Positions 20,036 through 29,697 of a stretch of DNA of 64,000 bases are shown one piece after another (position 1 is the first letter of the stretch; the number at the start of each line of letters is the position of its first letter). This stretch comes from Cupriavidus sp. D384. Lineage in GTDB: Bacteria > Pseudomonadota > Gammaproteobacteria > Burkholderiales > Burkholderiaceae. The stretch lies in the NCBI RefSeq assembly GCF_001652915.1, contig NZ_BBQI01000090.1, positions 62,001 through 126,000 on the forward strand, in the 5' to 3' direction. The notes below the pieces were generated by a model. It had not been told where the DNA came from. It searched no databases and saw only the letters and a list, made by a program, of their open reading frames with translations. The position numbers were made by a program, and so were the translations under genes.

Positions 20036-20893
20036 ATGCTCAGTTATCGTCACGCCTTTCACGCCGGCAACCATGCCGATGTCCTCAAGCACGCCGTTGT
20101 TGTCCAGTTGCTGGACTACCTGACGCAGAAGGACAAGCCGTTCTGGTATGTCGACACCCACGCCGGCGCCGGCCTTTATGCGCTGGACCATGCCTACGCG
20201 CAGAAGAAGTCCGAATTCGAAACCGGCATCGGGCCGCTCTGGCGCGCCGCCGCGGCGGGCGAGGCCCTGCCCGAGCTGCTGGAAGCCTATCTCGACCAGG
20301 TACGCGAACTGAACCAGGACGGCAACCTCAAGCACTATCCGGGGTCGCCCTGGCTGGCCTGGCAGATGCTGCGCGACGCCGACCGTTTGCGCCTGTTCGA
20401 GCTGCACACCACCGAGATCCAGGTCCTGCGCGACAATTTTCGCGGCGCAGGCCGCAAGGTGATGCTCTACGACGGCGACGGCTTCAACGGCATCAAGGCC
20501 ATCCTGCCGCCGCCGCCGCGCCGCGCACTGGTGCTGATCGATCCGTCTTACGAAGACAAGCAGGACTACGCGCGCACGGTCGACACACTGAAGGCCGGGC
20601 TGGAACGGTTCGCCAATGGCGTTTATGCGATCTGGTATCCCGAAGTCCAGCGCCGCGAGTCCACCCAGTTGCCGGCGCAGCTGAAGCGCTTGCCGCTCAA
20701 GAGCTGGCTGCATGTGACGCTGACCGTCAGGCATCCGGTGGAAGGCGGCCTGGGCCTGCATGGCAGCGGCATGTTCGTTGTCAATCCGCCATGGACGCTC
20801 AAGGCCGCGCTGCAGGAAGCGATGCCAAAACTCGTGGAATTACTAGGTCAGGACGGGGGCGCCAGCTTCGCCATCGAATCGCTCGACAACTAG
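20036..20893 (+). CDS. rlmJ: 23S rRNA (adenine(2030)-N6)-methyltransferase RlmJ
   Basis: Methyltransferase of 285 residues. The N-terminus [19 protein letters not shown] is diagnostic for the RlmJ/YhiR family. The SAM-binding stretch is [11 protein letters not shown] (38-48). The catalytic motif reads DPSY at 169-172, where many members have DPPY; a serine there is noteworthy but probably tolerated. It is divergent from mnmC, 145 bases apart. Confidence 0.93.
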   Translation: MLSYRHAFHAGNHADVLKHAVVVQLLDYLTQKDKPFWYVDTHAGAGLYALDHAYAQKKSEFETGIGPLWRAAAAGEALPELLEAYLDQVRELNQDGNLKHYPGSPWLAWQMLRDADRLRLFELHTTEIQVLRDNFRGAGRKVMLYDGDGFNGIKAILPPPPRRALVLIDPSYEDKQDYARTVDTLKAGLERFANGVYAIWYPEVQRRESTQLPAQLKRLPLKSWLHVTLTVRHPVEGGLGLHGSGMFVVNPPWTLKAALQEAMPKLVELLGQDGGASFAIESLDN

Positions 20894-20994
20894 AGCCCGG
20901 GCAGGGCTGTCCATGCGCTTTTGTGCTGCAGCCCACAGACTGGGGCGATTGAGGACGCGATGGTAACGGGAATTCTGCAGACGCCGAGAACACC

Positions 20995-21333
20995 GTGATT
21001 CGCCTGACATCCCTCCACTACCGCGTTCTTTTCACCATATGCGCGGTGGCAGTGCTGGTACTGTCCCTGCTGCCGCCCGATGTTCCCGAACCGACCACCG
21101 GCTGGGACAAAACCAATCACCTGCTGGCATTCGGCACGCTGTCCGTACTGGGCGTCCGCGCCTGGCCGGCGCGCGTCTGGCATGTGGCCCTGGCGTTGAC
21201 GGCTTACGGCGCGGCAATCGAGGCGCTTCAATCGCTGACGTCGTATCGCACTGCGTCCTGGGTCGACTTGCTGGCCGATATCCTCGGCATTGCCATCGGG
21301 CTGGCCCTCGGCTTTCGCACGATCCGCGCCTGA
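20995..21333 (+). CDS. VanZ-like small membrane protein
   Basis: 112 residues with about four hydrophobic helices. The stretches LLPPDVPEP, DKTNHLLAFGTLSVLG and ASWVDLLADILGIAIG match the VanZ-like family, whose function outside glycopeptide resistance is unknown. The start is GTG at 20995. It is convergent with the LysR gene, with only 16 bases between them. Confidence 0.75.
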   Translation: MIRLTSLHYRVLFTICAVAVLVLSLLPPDVPEPTTGWDKTNHLLAFGTLSVLGVRAWPARVWHVALALTAYGAAIEALQSLTSYRTASWVDLLADILGIAIGLALGFRTIRA

Positions 21334-21349
21334 CGGCCCGACACCAAAG

Positions 21350-22291
21350 CTACGCCGCCCGGTGCACCGCCGGCGCCATGGCAACCTGCCAGCAAGGCGG
21401 CGATCCGATACTGTGTGCAAGATGGGCGCTGAAGGCCTTGATCTTGGCGCTGGCGCGGGGAGCGGCCCGTAGCAGATAGATGCCGCTCTGCGGCTGAGGC
21501 AGCGTGCCTTCGAGCAGCACTTCCACCAGCCGGCCAGCGCCGATATCTTCACCGACGGACCAGTCCGGCATCAGCGCGATACCCAACCCCTGCAGCACCG
21601 ACAGCCGCCGCGCATCGCAGTCGTCGCACTCCACGGCAAACGTGGCGCGGGCCGCGTGGGCGGGCGAAAGCAGTTCTCGCCAGCCGCGCATGCTGGTGCT
21701 GTGCGCGCGGTCGATCAGCCGATGGCGCGCCAGTTCGTCGGCATGGGCGGGGTGACCGTTGGCCTTGAGATAGGCCGGCGTGGCGCAGGGAATGTAGCGC
21801 TGGCTGGCGATGCTGCGTGCGATCAGGTTGCTGTCGGCCTGCTGCCCGACGCGTATGACCAGGTCAAAGCGCTCCAGCACCGGATCGACGATCCGGTCGG
21901 TCAGCTCCAGCTCCACCGTCAGCCCCGGATATTGCGCATAGAGACTGCCCAGGTGTGGCACGACATGGCGGCGCGCAAAGGCAGGAAGGCACGCCACCCG
22001 CAGCCGCCCGCTCACGCCATTTTCCACGGCCGCCACGGCGTCGCGTGTCTCGCTCAGGTCTTGCAGGATGCGTGCCGCGCGCTCGAAGAGCAGGTCGCCG
22101 GCATCGGTGCGCACCAGCGCGCGGGTCGAACGGGTGAACAGGGCCACCCCCATTTCCCGCTCCAGCGCGTCAATCTGACGCGCCACGGACGATGCCACCT
22201 GCCCCCGCCGGCGGGCCACAGCCGAGAAGCTTCCGGTACGCGCCACATCCACGAACGTGGCCAGGTTTTCGGCAAAGCGGACGAATTCCAT
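21350..22291 (-). CDS. LysR-family transcriptional regulator
   Basis: DNA-binding regulator of 313 residues. The N-terminal winged HTH (FVDVARTGSFSAVARRRGQ... about 10-60) is followed by a substrate-binding domain. The start MEFVRFAENL at 22291 is family-like, and upstream in-frame starts cross the divergent gene. It is divergent from maleylacetate reductase, so it probably controls that gene in response to a pathway intermediate (inference). A dyad in the 164-base gap (22385-22405) is a possible binding site. Confidence 0.88.
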   Translation of the reverse strand: MEFVRFAENLATFVDVARTGSFSAVARRRGQVASSVARQIDALEREMGVALFTRSTRALVRTDAGDLLFERAARILQDLSETRDAVAAVENGVSGRLRVACLPAFARRHVVPHLGSLYAQYPGLTVELELTDRIVDPVLERFDLVIRVGQQADSNLIARSIASQRYIPCATPAYLKANGHPAHADELARHRLIDRAHSTSMRGWRELLSPAHAARATFAVECDDCDARRLSVLQGLGIALMPDWSVGEDIGAGRLVEVLLEGTLPQPQSGIYLLRAAPRASAKIKAFSAHLAHSIGSPPCWQVAMAPAVHRAA

Positions 22292-22331
22292 TTGTGCATC
22301 CTCTGCAAAGGCGTTGCGCGAACGTGGCGAC

Positions 22332-22360
22332 TTGCCGCCTGCGCGCCGCTCACATAGTAT
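22332..22360 (+). promoter_or_regulatory. Candidate promoter of the maleylacetate reductase gene
   Basis: TTGCCG at 22332-22337, 17-base spacer, TAGTAT at 22355-22360. It points toward the reductase gene and would give a leader of about 90 bases. Match to the sigma-70 consensus is moderate. Confidence 0.45.
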
Positions 22361-22384
22361 CGGCGTGACCAAGGCGGGGGCAAG

Positions 22385-22405
22385 TCTTTGCAGCCGGTGC
22401 AAAGA
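22385..22405. promoter_or_regulatory. Dyad TCTTTGCA-N5-TGCAAAGA between lysR and the reductase gene
   Basis: Perfect 8-bp inverted repeat with a five-base centre in the divergent intergenic region. A further half-site TGCAAAG is at 22304-22310. The position fits a regulator operator, probably for the adjacent LysR protein, but it does not show the ATAC-N7-GTAT form. Confidence 0.45.
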
Positions 22406-22455
22406 AAGCCGCCCCGCCGGCGGGCCTGCCCCGCCGCCATCCTGCGAGCGCCGCA

Positions 22456-23535
22456 ATGCATCCTTTTGCCTATCAATCGTCTCCCCAGCGCATCGTCTTC
22501 GGATCGGGCAGCCTCGCAAGGCTCGCCAGCGAAGTGGAAGCCCTGGGTGCCAGCCGCGTGCTCGTGCTTTGTACGCCTGGGCAGCGCAAGCTTGCCGAAC
22601 AAGTGGCCGAAGCGCTCGGCACGCGCTGCGCCGGCATTTTCGATGGCGCCGTCATGCACGTGCCAATCGAACAGGCACGGCGCGCGCGGGAGATGGCGGC
22701 CCAATGTGGCGCCGACTGCTCGCTGGCGATCGGTGGCGGTTCGACCATCGGCCTGGGCAAAGCCATTGCGCTGGAATCGAACCTGCCGGTGATTGCCGTG
22801 CCGACCACCTACTCGGGGTCGGAGATGACGCCGATCTACGGACTGACCGACGCCGGCCTCAAGCGCACCGGGCGCGATCCGCGCGTGCTGCCGCGCACGG
22901 TCATCTACGATCCCGATCTCTCGCTTGGCCTGCCTGCCGCGATCAGCGTGACCAGCGGCATCAACGCCATCGCCCATGCCGCCGAAGGCCTCTACGCGTC
23001 TGATCGCAACCCGATCAGCCAGTGGATGGCACGCGACGGTATCGCCGCACTGGGCCGGGCGTTGCCCGTGATCGCCGACCCCGCGCCGGGCGCCAGCGCA
23101 TTGCGCGAAGCGCGCAGCGACGCCCTGTACGGCGCGTGGCTGTGCGGCGCGGTGCTGGGCAGCGTGACCGTAGGGCTGCATCACAAGCTTTGCCACACGC
23201 TGGGCGGCACCCTGAACCTGCCCCATGCCGAAGTCCACACCGTGGTGTTGCCCCACGCGCTGGCGTACAACGCCCCGGCCGCACCGGATGCGATGAACGA
23301 CATCGCCACGGCGCTGGAGGCGGCACACGGCCAGGGGCCGCGCGCCGTGTTCGACCTGGCGGCCCGTCTTGGCGCCCCAACCTCGCTGCGCGAACTCGGC
23401 ATGTCGGCGGCCGATATCGACACCATTACGGCACTGGCCCTGCGCGACCAGTATCCGAACCCGCGCCCCCTTGAACGCGAAGGCATCCGCCAACTGCTGG
23501 AGGATGCCTTCGAAGGCAGACCGCCCCGCGCATGA
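22456..23535 (+). CDS. Maleylacetate reductase (iron-containing alcohol dehydrogenase family)
   Basis: 359-residue enzyme that would reduce maleylacetate to 3-oxoadipate with NAD(P)H, the step that follows ring cleavage of hydroxyquinol or chlorocatechols. Typical motifs are YGSGSL-like FGSGSL near 15, the nucleotide-binding IGGGSTIGLGKA at about 93-104, TTYSGSEMTP near 116 and metal-region His residues in HHKLCHTLGG. It is divergent from a LysR gene. The intradiol dioxygenase 9 kb away would supply its substrate, which supports the name over other group III alcohol dehydrogenases. Confidence 0.87.
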   Translation: MHPFAYQSSPQRIVFGSGSLARLASEVEALGASRVLVLCTPGQRKLAEQVAEALGTRCAGIFDGAVMHVPIEQARRAREMAAQCGADCSLAIGGGSTIGLGKAIALESNLPVIAVPTTYSGSEMTPIYGLTDAGLKRTGRDPRVLPRTVIYDPDLSLGLPAAISVTSGINAIAHAAEGLYASDRNPISQWMARDGIAALGRALPVIADPAPGASALREARSDALYGAWLCGAVLGSVTVGLHHKLCHTLGGTLNLPHAEVHTVVLPHALAYNAPAAPDAMNDIATALEAAHGQGPRAVFDLAARLGAPTSLRELGMSAADIDTITALALRDQYPNPRPLEREGIRQLLEDAFEGRPPRA

Positions 23536-23590
23536 TCCGGGCGGGGCGGCAGGCACGGGGCACGAAGCAAGGCGTTGGGCCTTGTCTGGT

Positions 23591-25054
23591 CTAACGCCCG
23601 AAGTGCGGCGGAATCACCGCGTCGACATTGACCCAGACCGACCGCGCCTCGGTGTAGTCGTGCATGGCCTCGAAGCCCATCTCGCGGCCGTAGCCTGACT
23701 GGCCGACACCGCCGAACGGACTGCCCGGGCTGACACGCTTGTAGCAGTTGATCCAGCACATGCCCGCGCGGATGGCACTGGCAAACCGGTGCGCACGCGA
23801 CAGGTCTTTGGTCCACAGCCCGCTGCCCAGCCCATAGTCGGTGGCGTTGGCAATGGCGAGCGCCTCATCGTCCGTCCGGAAGCGCAGTACCGTGACGAAC
23901 GGCCCGAACACTTCCTCTTGCGCCACGCGGTCGTGCGGCCGTGCTTCCACGATGGTCGGCATCACGTAATAGCCTCGCGCCAGCGCATCGTCCGCCGGCG
24001 CCGTGCCGCCGCAGACCAGTCGGGCGCCCTGCTCCTGCGCGATGCCGACGTACGACAGCACGCGGTCGCGATGCTGCGCCGACGTCAGCGGGCCCATTTC
24101 GGTCTGCGGATCGAGCGGATTGCCGATCCGGATCGATTCGGCCAGCGCACGGAACCGCGCCAGGAATTCGTCGGCAATGCGCTCATGCAGGATCAGCCGC
24201 GACCCCGCAATGCACGCCTGGCCCTGGTTGTGGAAGATGGCCCAGGCCGCGCCATTGACGGCGGCATCGAGATCGGCATCATCGAACACGATGTTGGCGC
24301 CCTTGCCGCCCAGCTCCAGCTGCACACGCTTGAGATTGCCCTGCGAGGCCTCGACGATCTTGCGCCCGGTACCCGTGGAACCCGTGAAGGCGATCTTGCC
24401 CACCTGCGGATGCTCGGCCAGGCGCTGGCCGGCGGTATGGCCGTAGCCCGGCACGACATTGACCACGCCATCGGGAAAGCCGACTTCCGCCATCAGTTCT
24501 GCAATACGCAGCGACGACAGCGGTGTCAGTTCCGACGGCTTGATGACGACCGTATTGCCCGCCGCCAGCGCGGGGCCCATCTTCCAGCTTGTGAACATCA
24601 GCGGGAAGTTCCACGGCACAATCTGGCCGACCACGCCGATCGGCGCGCGCTGCACGTAGTTGAGAAAGCCGGGCTCCACTGGCACCACCGAGCCTTCGAG
24701 CTTGTCGGCCATGCCACCGAAATAGCGGAAGCAGGCAGCCGTGCGCGGTACATCCAGTGCGCGCGAATCGCGGATCGGATGGCCCGTATCCAGCGATTCC
24801 AGCTGCGCCAGTGCCTCGGCATGGTCCTCGATGGCATCGGCCAGCCGCAGCAGCAACCGGCCGCGTGCAGCCGCGGCCATGCGCGACCACGCCGGGAAGG
24901 CACGGCCGGCGGCCGCCACCGCGGCATCGACATCTGCAGCGTCCGCCGCCGCGATGCGGGTGACGACACTGTCGTCGTGCGGGTTGCGTACGTCGATGGT
25001 GGCGCCGTCCATGGCATCGACAAAGCGCCCGTTGATAAAGAGTTGGTTCTGCAT
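23591..25054 (-). CDS. NAD(P)-dependent aldehyde dehydrogenase
   Basis: 487-residue aldehyde dehydrogenase. Catalytic Cys281 is in NQGQACIAGS and the general base Glu247 in LELGGKGA. The FTGSTGTG nucleotide loop is at 223-230. The start MQNQLFING (25054) is family-like; the upstream ATG at 25111 was rejected. It is downstream of a Bug receptor gene on the same strand (68-base gap), so the two are probably co-transcribed. The substrate is unknown; betaine-aldehyde or hydroxymuconic-semialdehyde-type enzymes are the closest general group. Confidence 0.88.
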   Translation of the reverse strand: MQNQLFINGRFVDAMDGATIDVRNPHDDSVVTRIAAADAADVDAAVAAAGRAFPAWSRMAAAARGRLLLRLADAIEDHAEALAQLESLDTGHPIRDSRALDVPRTAACFRYFGGMADKLEGSVVPVEPGFLNYVQRAPIGVVGQIVPWNFPLMFTSWKMGPALAAGNTVVIKPSELTPLSSLRIAELMAEVGFPDGVVNVVPGYGHTAGQRLAEHPQVGKIAFTGSTGTGRKIVEASQGNLKRVQLELGGKGANIVFDDADLDAAVNGAAWAIFHNQGQACIAGSRLILHERIADEFLARFRALAESIRIGNPLDPQTEMGPLTSAQHRDRVLSYVGIAQEQGARLVCGGTAPADDALARGYYVMPTIVEARPHDRVAQEEVFGPFVTVLRFRTDDEALAIANATDYGLGSGLWTKDLSRAHRFASAIRAGMCWINCYKRVSPGSPFGGVGQSGYGREMGFEAMHDYTEARSVWVNVDAVIPPHFGR

Positions 25055-25122
25055 AGGTGGGGTCGGGTCCGATGTACGCCGCCACGGGTGCGCCCGGGCG
25101 GGTGAATGCATTGCTCGCCGGG

Positions 25123-26148
25123 CTAATCGGCGACGATATTGCGCGCCTTGATCAACCGCCCCCAGCGCGCCGATTCGTCCTGCACCAGCTTGTTGGCACG
25201 CGCGCCGTCGCCAGCCACGATTTCGAAGCCGCTATCGGCCAGTTGTTTCGCCACGGCGGGATCGCGCAGCGTCGCGGTCATCGCGCCATGGAGCCTGGCG
25301 ATGACATCCGGCGGCGTTTTGGCCGGGGCGATCATCGCCACCCACGAATACGCCTCGAAGCCCTTGTAGGATTCCGCCAGCGTCGGCACGCCCGGCACGT
25401 GTTCGTCGCGCCGCGCCGACGTAATCGCCAGCGCCCGCAGCTTGCCCGCCTGGATATAGGGCAGGCACAGCGGCAGGCTTGCCATCATCGAATCGACATG
25501 GCCGCCGAGCAGGTCGTTCATGGCCGGGCCGCCACCCTTGTATGGCGTGTGAATGCCGCTGGTACCCGCCGCCTCGTGAAAGGCCTCGGCCACCAGCTGG
25601 TTCGAACTGCCGGAGCCCACCGACGCAAACGACACCTTGCCCGGCGTGCGCGCGGCGGCCACGTAGTCCTGCAGCGTCTTGTAGGGCGACGATGCGGGCA
25701 CCACCAGCACCATCGGCGAGCGCACCATATAGGACACGCCGGTCAGGTCCTTCTGGCCGTCATATGGTAATTTCGGATAGAAATGGCGCTCCGTGGCGTA
25801 GCTGTCGAACACCATGCCGATGGTGTAGCCGTCCGGGTGGCTGCGCGCCACCTGCCCCGTGCCGATGGTGCCGCCGGCCCCCGGGCGGTTGTCGACCACC
25901 ACCGGCTGCTCCAGCCGCTTGCGCAGGCCGTCCTGCGTCTGGCGGGCCACCTTGTCGACCACGCCGCCGGCCGGGAAAGGCACGATCAGCGTCACCGGTT
26001 TCGCGGGCCAGGTCTCGGCCCTGGCCCCTGCCACCGGCAACGCCGTCAGCATCGTCGTCAGCGCCGTAATGGCCGCGTGGCGCATGGGCCGGCGATGGCC
26101 CTGGGCAGGCCGTTCGGCACGCTGGGTGCGTGCGTGTTGGATTTCCAT
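25123..26148 (-). CDS. Tripartite tricarboxylate (Bug/TctC) solute-binding protein 1
   Basis: Periplasmic receptor of 341 residues in the large Bug family of beta-proteobacteria. A signal peptide is visible but starts late (MRHAAITALTTMLTALPVAGARA, from residue 22). ATG 26148 has a GGGAG ribosome-binding site; ATG 26085 is an alternative that would give a more normal signal peptide. Family motifs are WPAKPVTLIVPFPAGG, VVDNRPGAGGTIG, the PYKGGGPAMNDLLGG loop and PGVPTLAE. No TctA/TctB membrane genes are nearby, as is common for these orphan receptors. The ligand is unknown. Confidence 0.9.
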   Translation of the reverse strand: MEIQHARTQRAERPAQGHRRPMRHAAITALTTMLTALPVAGARAETWPAKPVTLIVPFPAGGVVDKVARQTQDGLRKRLEQPVVVDNRPGAGGTIGTGQVARSHPDGYTIGMVFDSYATERHFYPKLPYDGQKDLTGVSYMVRSPMVLVVPASSPYKTLQDYVAAARTPGKVSFASVGSGSSNQLVAEAFHEAAGTSGIHTPYKGGGPAMNDLLGGHVDSMMASLPLCLPYIQAGKLRALAITSARRDEHVPGVPTLAESYKGFEAYSWVAMIAPAKTPPDVIARLHGAMTATLRDPAVAKQLADSGFEIVAGDGARANKLVQDESARWGRLIKARNIVAD

Positions 26149-26360
26149 TCTGCTGTCTCCCGGGTCGTGGACGGAATGTGGCAGCTTGCAGCCGGCCTGA
26201 ATGCGGTCTTCTGGCCGTCTTCTTGCGTTTTCCGCAAAGCCCGGATGCCGCCTCGTTGTCCCACCCATCATATGAGGCGGCACGGCCGGTGATAAGCACC
26301 AGCCTCTGCCTAACGCCTTTGCGGGAGAAGCAAATATCGAGGAATTGGTACGACGTTGCG

Positions 26361-27395
26361 CTATCCGCGTGCCACGGGCGCCGACGTGGACCCGCGCACC
26401 ACCAGTTCGGGGCGCAGTTCGATGACGACGCTGGCCGTCAGAGGCTTGGCGATCCGGCGCAACAGCAGTTCGGCCGCCTGTTCGCCCATGTCGTGCACAG
26501 GAATGCGGATCGTGGTGAGCGGCGGCGTCAGGGCATCGACAAATGGCATGTCGTTGTGGCCGACGATGGAGACATCTTCCGGGCAGCGAATGCCATGCTC
26601 GCGCAGATAGTCATAGCAGCCCATGGCGACAAGGTCGTTGCCGGCGGCGATGGCGGTCAGGCCGGGCAGCGATTCGAACAGCTGCGCGCAGGCCTTGCGC
26701 CCCGCGTCGCGCGCATAGCTGTCGGCCTCGACCACGGCATATTCGCCGCGCCGCAGCCGGTGGCGCTTGACCGCATGCAGAAAACCCTCGCGGCGCGACT
26801 CGCCCGTGGAGGTACTGGCCGGGCCTGCAATATGCCCGATGCAGCGATGGCCGAGCGACACCAGATGATCCACCGTCAGTCCCATCGCCAGGGCGCTGTC
26901 GCTCACCACGCACGACGCCCGGCCCGTATGCTCGCCACGATTCACCATCACCACGGGGATGCCCACCTTCACGCAGTAATCCAGCAGTGGATCATCACGC
27001 TCGGCAGTCGCCAGGATCAGGCCCTCCACCTGACGGGCCAGCATCTGGTCGACCACAAAGCGCTGCCGGGTGCGCTCGGCGCCTGCATTCACGACGATCG
27101 GCACATAGCCCATCCGGGCCAGCACCGACTCGATGCCCGCCAGGATCGGCGGAAACACCGGATTGGCGATATCGGGCAGGATCACGCCAACCAGCCCCGA
27201 GCGCTGCGTACGCAGCCCCGCCGCAATGCGGTTGGGCCGGAAGCCGCGTGCCTCGGCCAGCTTGAGGATACGGGTGGCCACCTCTTCGGCCACAAGGTGG
27301 CGAGTCGCCGGGTTCATGACGCGCGACACCGTGGAGTAATGCACGTCGACCTCGGCGGCAAGGTCTTTGATGGTCACGCGTTTGCGCTCGGACAT
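26361..27395 (-). CDS. LacI-family transcriptional regulator
   Basis: 344-residue repressor-type regulator. The N-terminal HTH (VTIKDLAAEVDVHYSTVSRVMN, residues 7-28) and hinge are followed by a periplasmic-binding-protein-like sensor domain. The start MSERKRVTIKD at 27395 fits the family. The gene follows the porin and second Bug receptor on the same strand (65-base gap), so it may autoregulate. Identical LacI-type palindromes in front of the porin and of the dioxygenase operon are its likely targets (inference). Confidence 0.92.
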   Translation of the reverse strand: MSERKRVTIKDLAAEVDVHYSTVSRVMNPATRHLVAEEVATRILKLAEARGFRPNRIAAGLRTQRSGLVGVILPDIANPVFPPILAGIESVLARMGYVPIVVNAGAERTRQRFVVDQMLARQVEGLILATAERDDPLLDYCVKVGIPVVMVNRGEHTGRASCVVSDSALAMGLTVDHLVSLGHRCIGHIAGPASTSTGESRREGFLHAVKRHRLRRGEYAVVEADSYARDAGRKACAQLFESLPGLTAIAAGNDLVAMGCYDYLREHGIRCPEDVSIVGHNDMPFVDALTPPLTTIRIPVHDMGEQAAELLLRRIAKPLTASVVIELRPELVVRGSTSAPVARG

Positions 27396-27460
27396 GGGAC
27401 GGCGGACGCCAGGCTGGATCATTGGGATGCGCCATTCTAGCGTCTGCCGCCTGGCGCCCG

Positions 27461-28474
27461 TCACTCTCCGCCGCGCACGCCGGATTGCCTGACCACCGGG
27501 GCCAGCCTGGTGATCTCGGCCTGGATATAGCTGGCAAATTCCTGTGGCGTGCTGGATCGGGGCTCAGCCCCCTGCGCGGCCAGGCGCTCGCGCACGTCGG
27601 GCGCGGCCAGCGCCTTGCCGATCTCGGCGTTCAGCGCGCTGACGATCTCCCTGGGGGTCGACGCCGGCGCCAGCACCCCGAACCAGGAATCGAACGCATA
27701 GTCGGGCAGCCCCGATTCCGCCACGGTCGGGATATCGGGCAGCGCCCCAGCCCGCCGGGGCGTGGTCACCGCCAGCGCACGGAGCTTGCCCTGCCTGACA
27801 AACGGCATTGCCGACACGCTGGGCGCGAACATCATGTCGCCGCGCCCAGCCATCACATCGGTCAGCGCCTCGCCAGTGCCCTTGTAAGGAATATGCACGA
27901 TATCGATCCTGGCCTGCATCTTGAACATCTCGCCGCTCAGGTGCGTGGAGCTGCCCGAACCGGCGGAGTCGAAATTCATGGCACCCGGCCTGGCCTTTGC
28001 CGCCGCGACGACATCACGGACCGACTTGTACGGGCTGGCGGCATTGACCACCAGCACGTTCGGGACCGATGCCACCAGCGATACAGGGGCAAAGTCCTTC
28101 AGCGTGTCGTAGCCCAGCTTCGGATACAGCGTGGCATTGATGGCATGCCCCACCGAAACCAGGATCAGGGTGTAGCCATCGGGCGCGGACTTGGCCACCG
28201 TGGCAGCGCCCAGCGTGCCGCCGGCGCCGGGCCGGTTGTCGACCACCACCTGCCATTGGCCGGACTCTCCCATCTTGGCACCGATGATGCGCGCCAGGAT
28301 GTCGGTGGCGCTGCCTGCGGAAAAGGGCACGACCAGCCGGATCGGCCTGGCTGGATACTGGGGCTGCGCGCCCGCCTGCATCGGCACCGCGGCCGCTGCG
28401 GCCAGCGCCAGTGCCGCAGCGGAACGGCAAGTCGTGGGCCAAAACGCCCCGGGGCGGAAAAACTGTCGAATCAT
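27461..28474 (-). CDS. Tripartite tricarboxylate (Bug/TctC) solute-binding protein 2
   Basis: Periplasmic receptor of 337 residues. The signal peptide ends near AGAQ (about residue 35). Motifs are YPARPIRLVVPFSAGS, VVDNRPGAGGTLG, PYKGTGEALTDVMAG and PDIPTVAESG. GAGGAG just before ATG 28474 fixes the start. It is between porin and lacI genes, 34 bases after the porin stop. It differs clearly from receptor 1, so it is not a recent duplicate. The ligand is probably the aromatic or organic acid degraded by the neighbouring enzymes. Confidence 0.91.
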   Translation of the reverse strand: MIRQFFRPGAFWPTTCRSAAALALAAAAAVPMQAGAQPQYPARPIRLVVPFSAGSATDILARIIGAKMGESGQWQVVVDNRPGAGGTLGAATVAKSAPDGYTLILVSVGHAINATLYPKLGYDTLKDFAPVSLVASVPNVLVVNAASPYKSVRDVVAAAKARPGAMNFDSAGSGSSTHLSGEMFKMQARIDIVHIPYKGTGEALTDVMAGRGDMMFAPSVSAMPFVRQGKLRALAVTTPRRAGALPDIPTVAESGLPDYAFDSWFGVLAPASTPREIVSALNAEIGKALAAPDVRERLAAQGAEPRSSTPQEFASYIQAEITRLAPVVRQSGVRGGE

Positions 28475-28508
28475 GATGGTCTCCTCGCAACAAATTCCGG
28501 TCTGGACG

Positions 28509-29630
28509 TCAGAAGAAATGCCGCATGCCCAGCGCAAAGGTCTGCGGATCGGCACCGGCACTGACGCCAAGTTCGTTGATGGCAAAGTCGTAGATCGCGT
28601 TTTTCTTGTTGTTGATGCGGCTGTAGTACGCAAAGAGCGCCGTGCGCTTTGACAGCGGGTAGTCATAGCCAACGGTGAACTGCGTGGCGCCGGTTTCCGG
28701 GCCGCTCCGGAAGAAGCCGATGGTGTCGGTGGACGATCCCGTGCCGTTGGGCGCGAAGGCAAAACCCACGCGCACGCTGCCGGGGCCCAGCTTCTGCACC
28801 AGCGACGCGTAGTAGCCGTTGCGCTGCAGGTCGCCCGTGTCGGTGCGGTAGTGCAGGTGCTCGTACACCGCCGCCAGCCGGGTGCCGGGCAGCAACTGGT
28901 ACGCCAGCGCCACCTTCAGCGCGTTGTCGTTGCGCCCGGCGGCCTGGTAGTGCTGGTGGATTTCGTAGGCGAACGTTGTGCTGAGCGGCCCCCGGTCGTA
29001 GACCAGCGCCGCCGAATAAAGCGCGGGATTTCGAGGAACGGCGTTCTTTTCCTCCGGCAGCCCCCAGCCCAGCCACAGGCTGGCACCCCATAGCTGCGGC
29101 GAACGGTACTGCACGATGTTCTTCTGGCGGCGGTCGAAGGAACTGGTGTCCTGGACGTTGTCGGAGCTGGACGTCGATCCGTTCCCGATCAGCGCCATGT
29201 AGCCCGCCGTGGTCGGGTAGTACGGGTCGTAGCTCGCGGTCGATTCCGTATAGGGCGTCTGCCAGTGCCCCATGAACAGCAGCCCGTAGTCCCCCTGCAG
29301 GCCGACGCGCGAATTGCGGCCGGCGATCTGCCCCTGGCCGGTATCGAGCGACACATTGCTTTCGATCTGCCAGACGGCCTTGAGCGAGCCGCCGAGCCCC
29401 TCTTCCCCCCGGAAACCAAACACCGACCGGTTATTGGTCAGCCGCGCCGTGCCGCCCAGTTTGGTGCCGTCCGTGGCCGTGCTGGCCCGCGAATACTCGA
29501 TGGCCGTGTTGAGCCGGCCATAGATCGTCACGCCATCTTCCGCCATGGCCTGGCCCGCCACGCTGGCAGACAAGCCAGCCCACGCCAGCGCCAGCGGGAC
29601 CATGCGGTGCCGCCTGAATGTCTTTCGCAT
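28509..29630 (-). CDS. Gram-negative porin (OmpC-like, Burkholderiaceae type)
   Basis: Outer-membrane trimeric porin of 373 residues. The signal peptide ends at AMA-ED near residue 30. The mature protein starts with GVTIYGRLN and ends with the beta-barrel signal GMRHFF, terminating in Phe. GGAGGAG precedes ATG 29630. The gene begins 34 bases after a perfect LacI-type palindrome and leads a porin-Bug-lacI transcript, so it probably provides outer-membrane entry for the pathway substrate. Confidence 0.92.
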   Translation of the reverse strand: MRKTFRRHRMVPLALAWAGLSASVAGQAMAEDGVTIYGRLNTAIEYSRASTATDGTKLGGTARLTNNRSVFGFRGEEGLGGSLKAVWQIESNVSLDTGQGQIAGRNSRVGLQGDYGLLFMGHWQTPYTESTASYDPYYPTTAGYMALIGNGSTSSSDNVQDTSSFDRRQKNIVQYRSPQLWGASLWLGWGLPEEKNAVPRNPALYSAALVYDRGPLSTTFAYEIHQHYQAAGRNDNALKVALAYQLLPGTRLAAVYEHLHYRTDTGDLQRNGYYASLVQKLGPGSVRVGFAFAPNGTGSSTDTIGFFRSGPETGATQFTVGYDYPLSKRTALFAYYSRINNKKNAIYDFAINELGVSAGADPQTFALGMRHFF

Positions 29631-29663
29631 CTTGGGGGTCTCCTCCTCGTTGTTATGGATGCG

Positions 29664-29679
29664 TTGCAAACGTTTGCAA
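29664..29679. promoter_or_regulatory. LacI-type operator in front of the porin operon
   Basis: Perfect 16-bp palindrome TTGCAAACGTTTGCAA with the central CG pair typical of LacI/PurR-family operators. It lies between the cupin stop (29698) and the porin ribosome-binding site. The same core is repeated at 33746-33761. Confidence 0.8.
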
Positions 29680-29697
29680 AACCGGAGCAAAAAAAAA

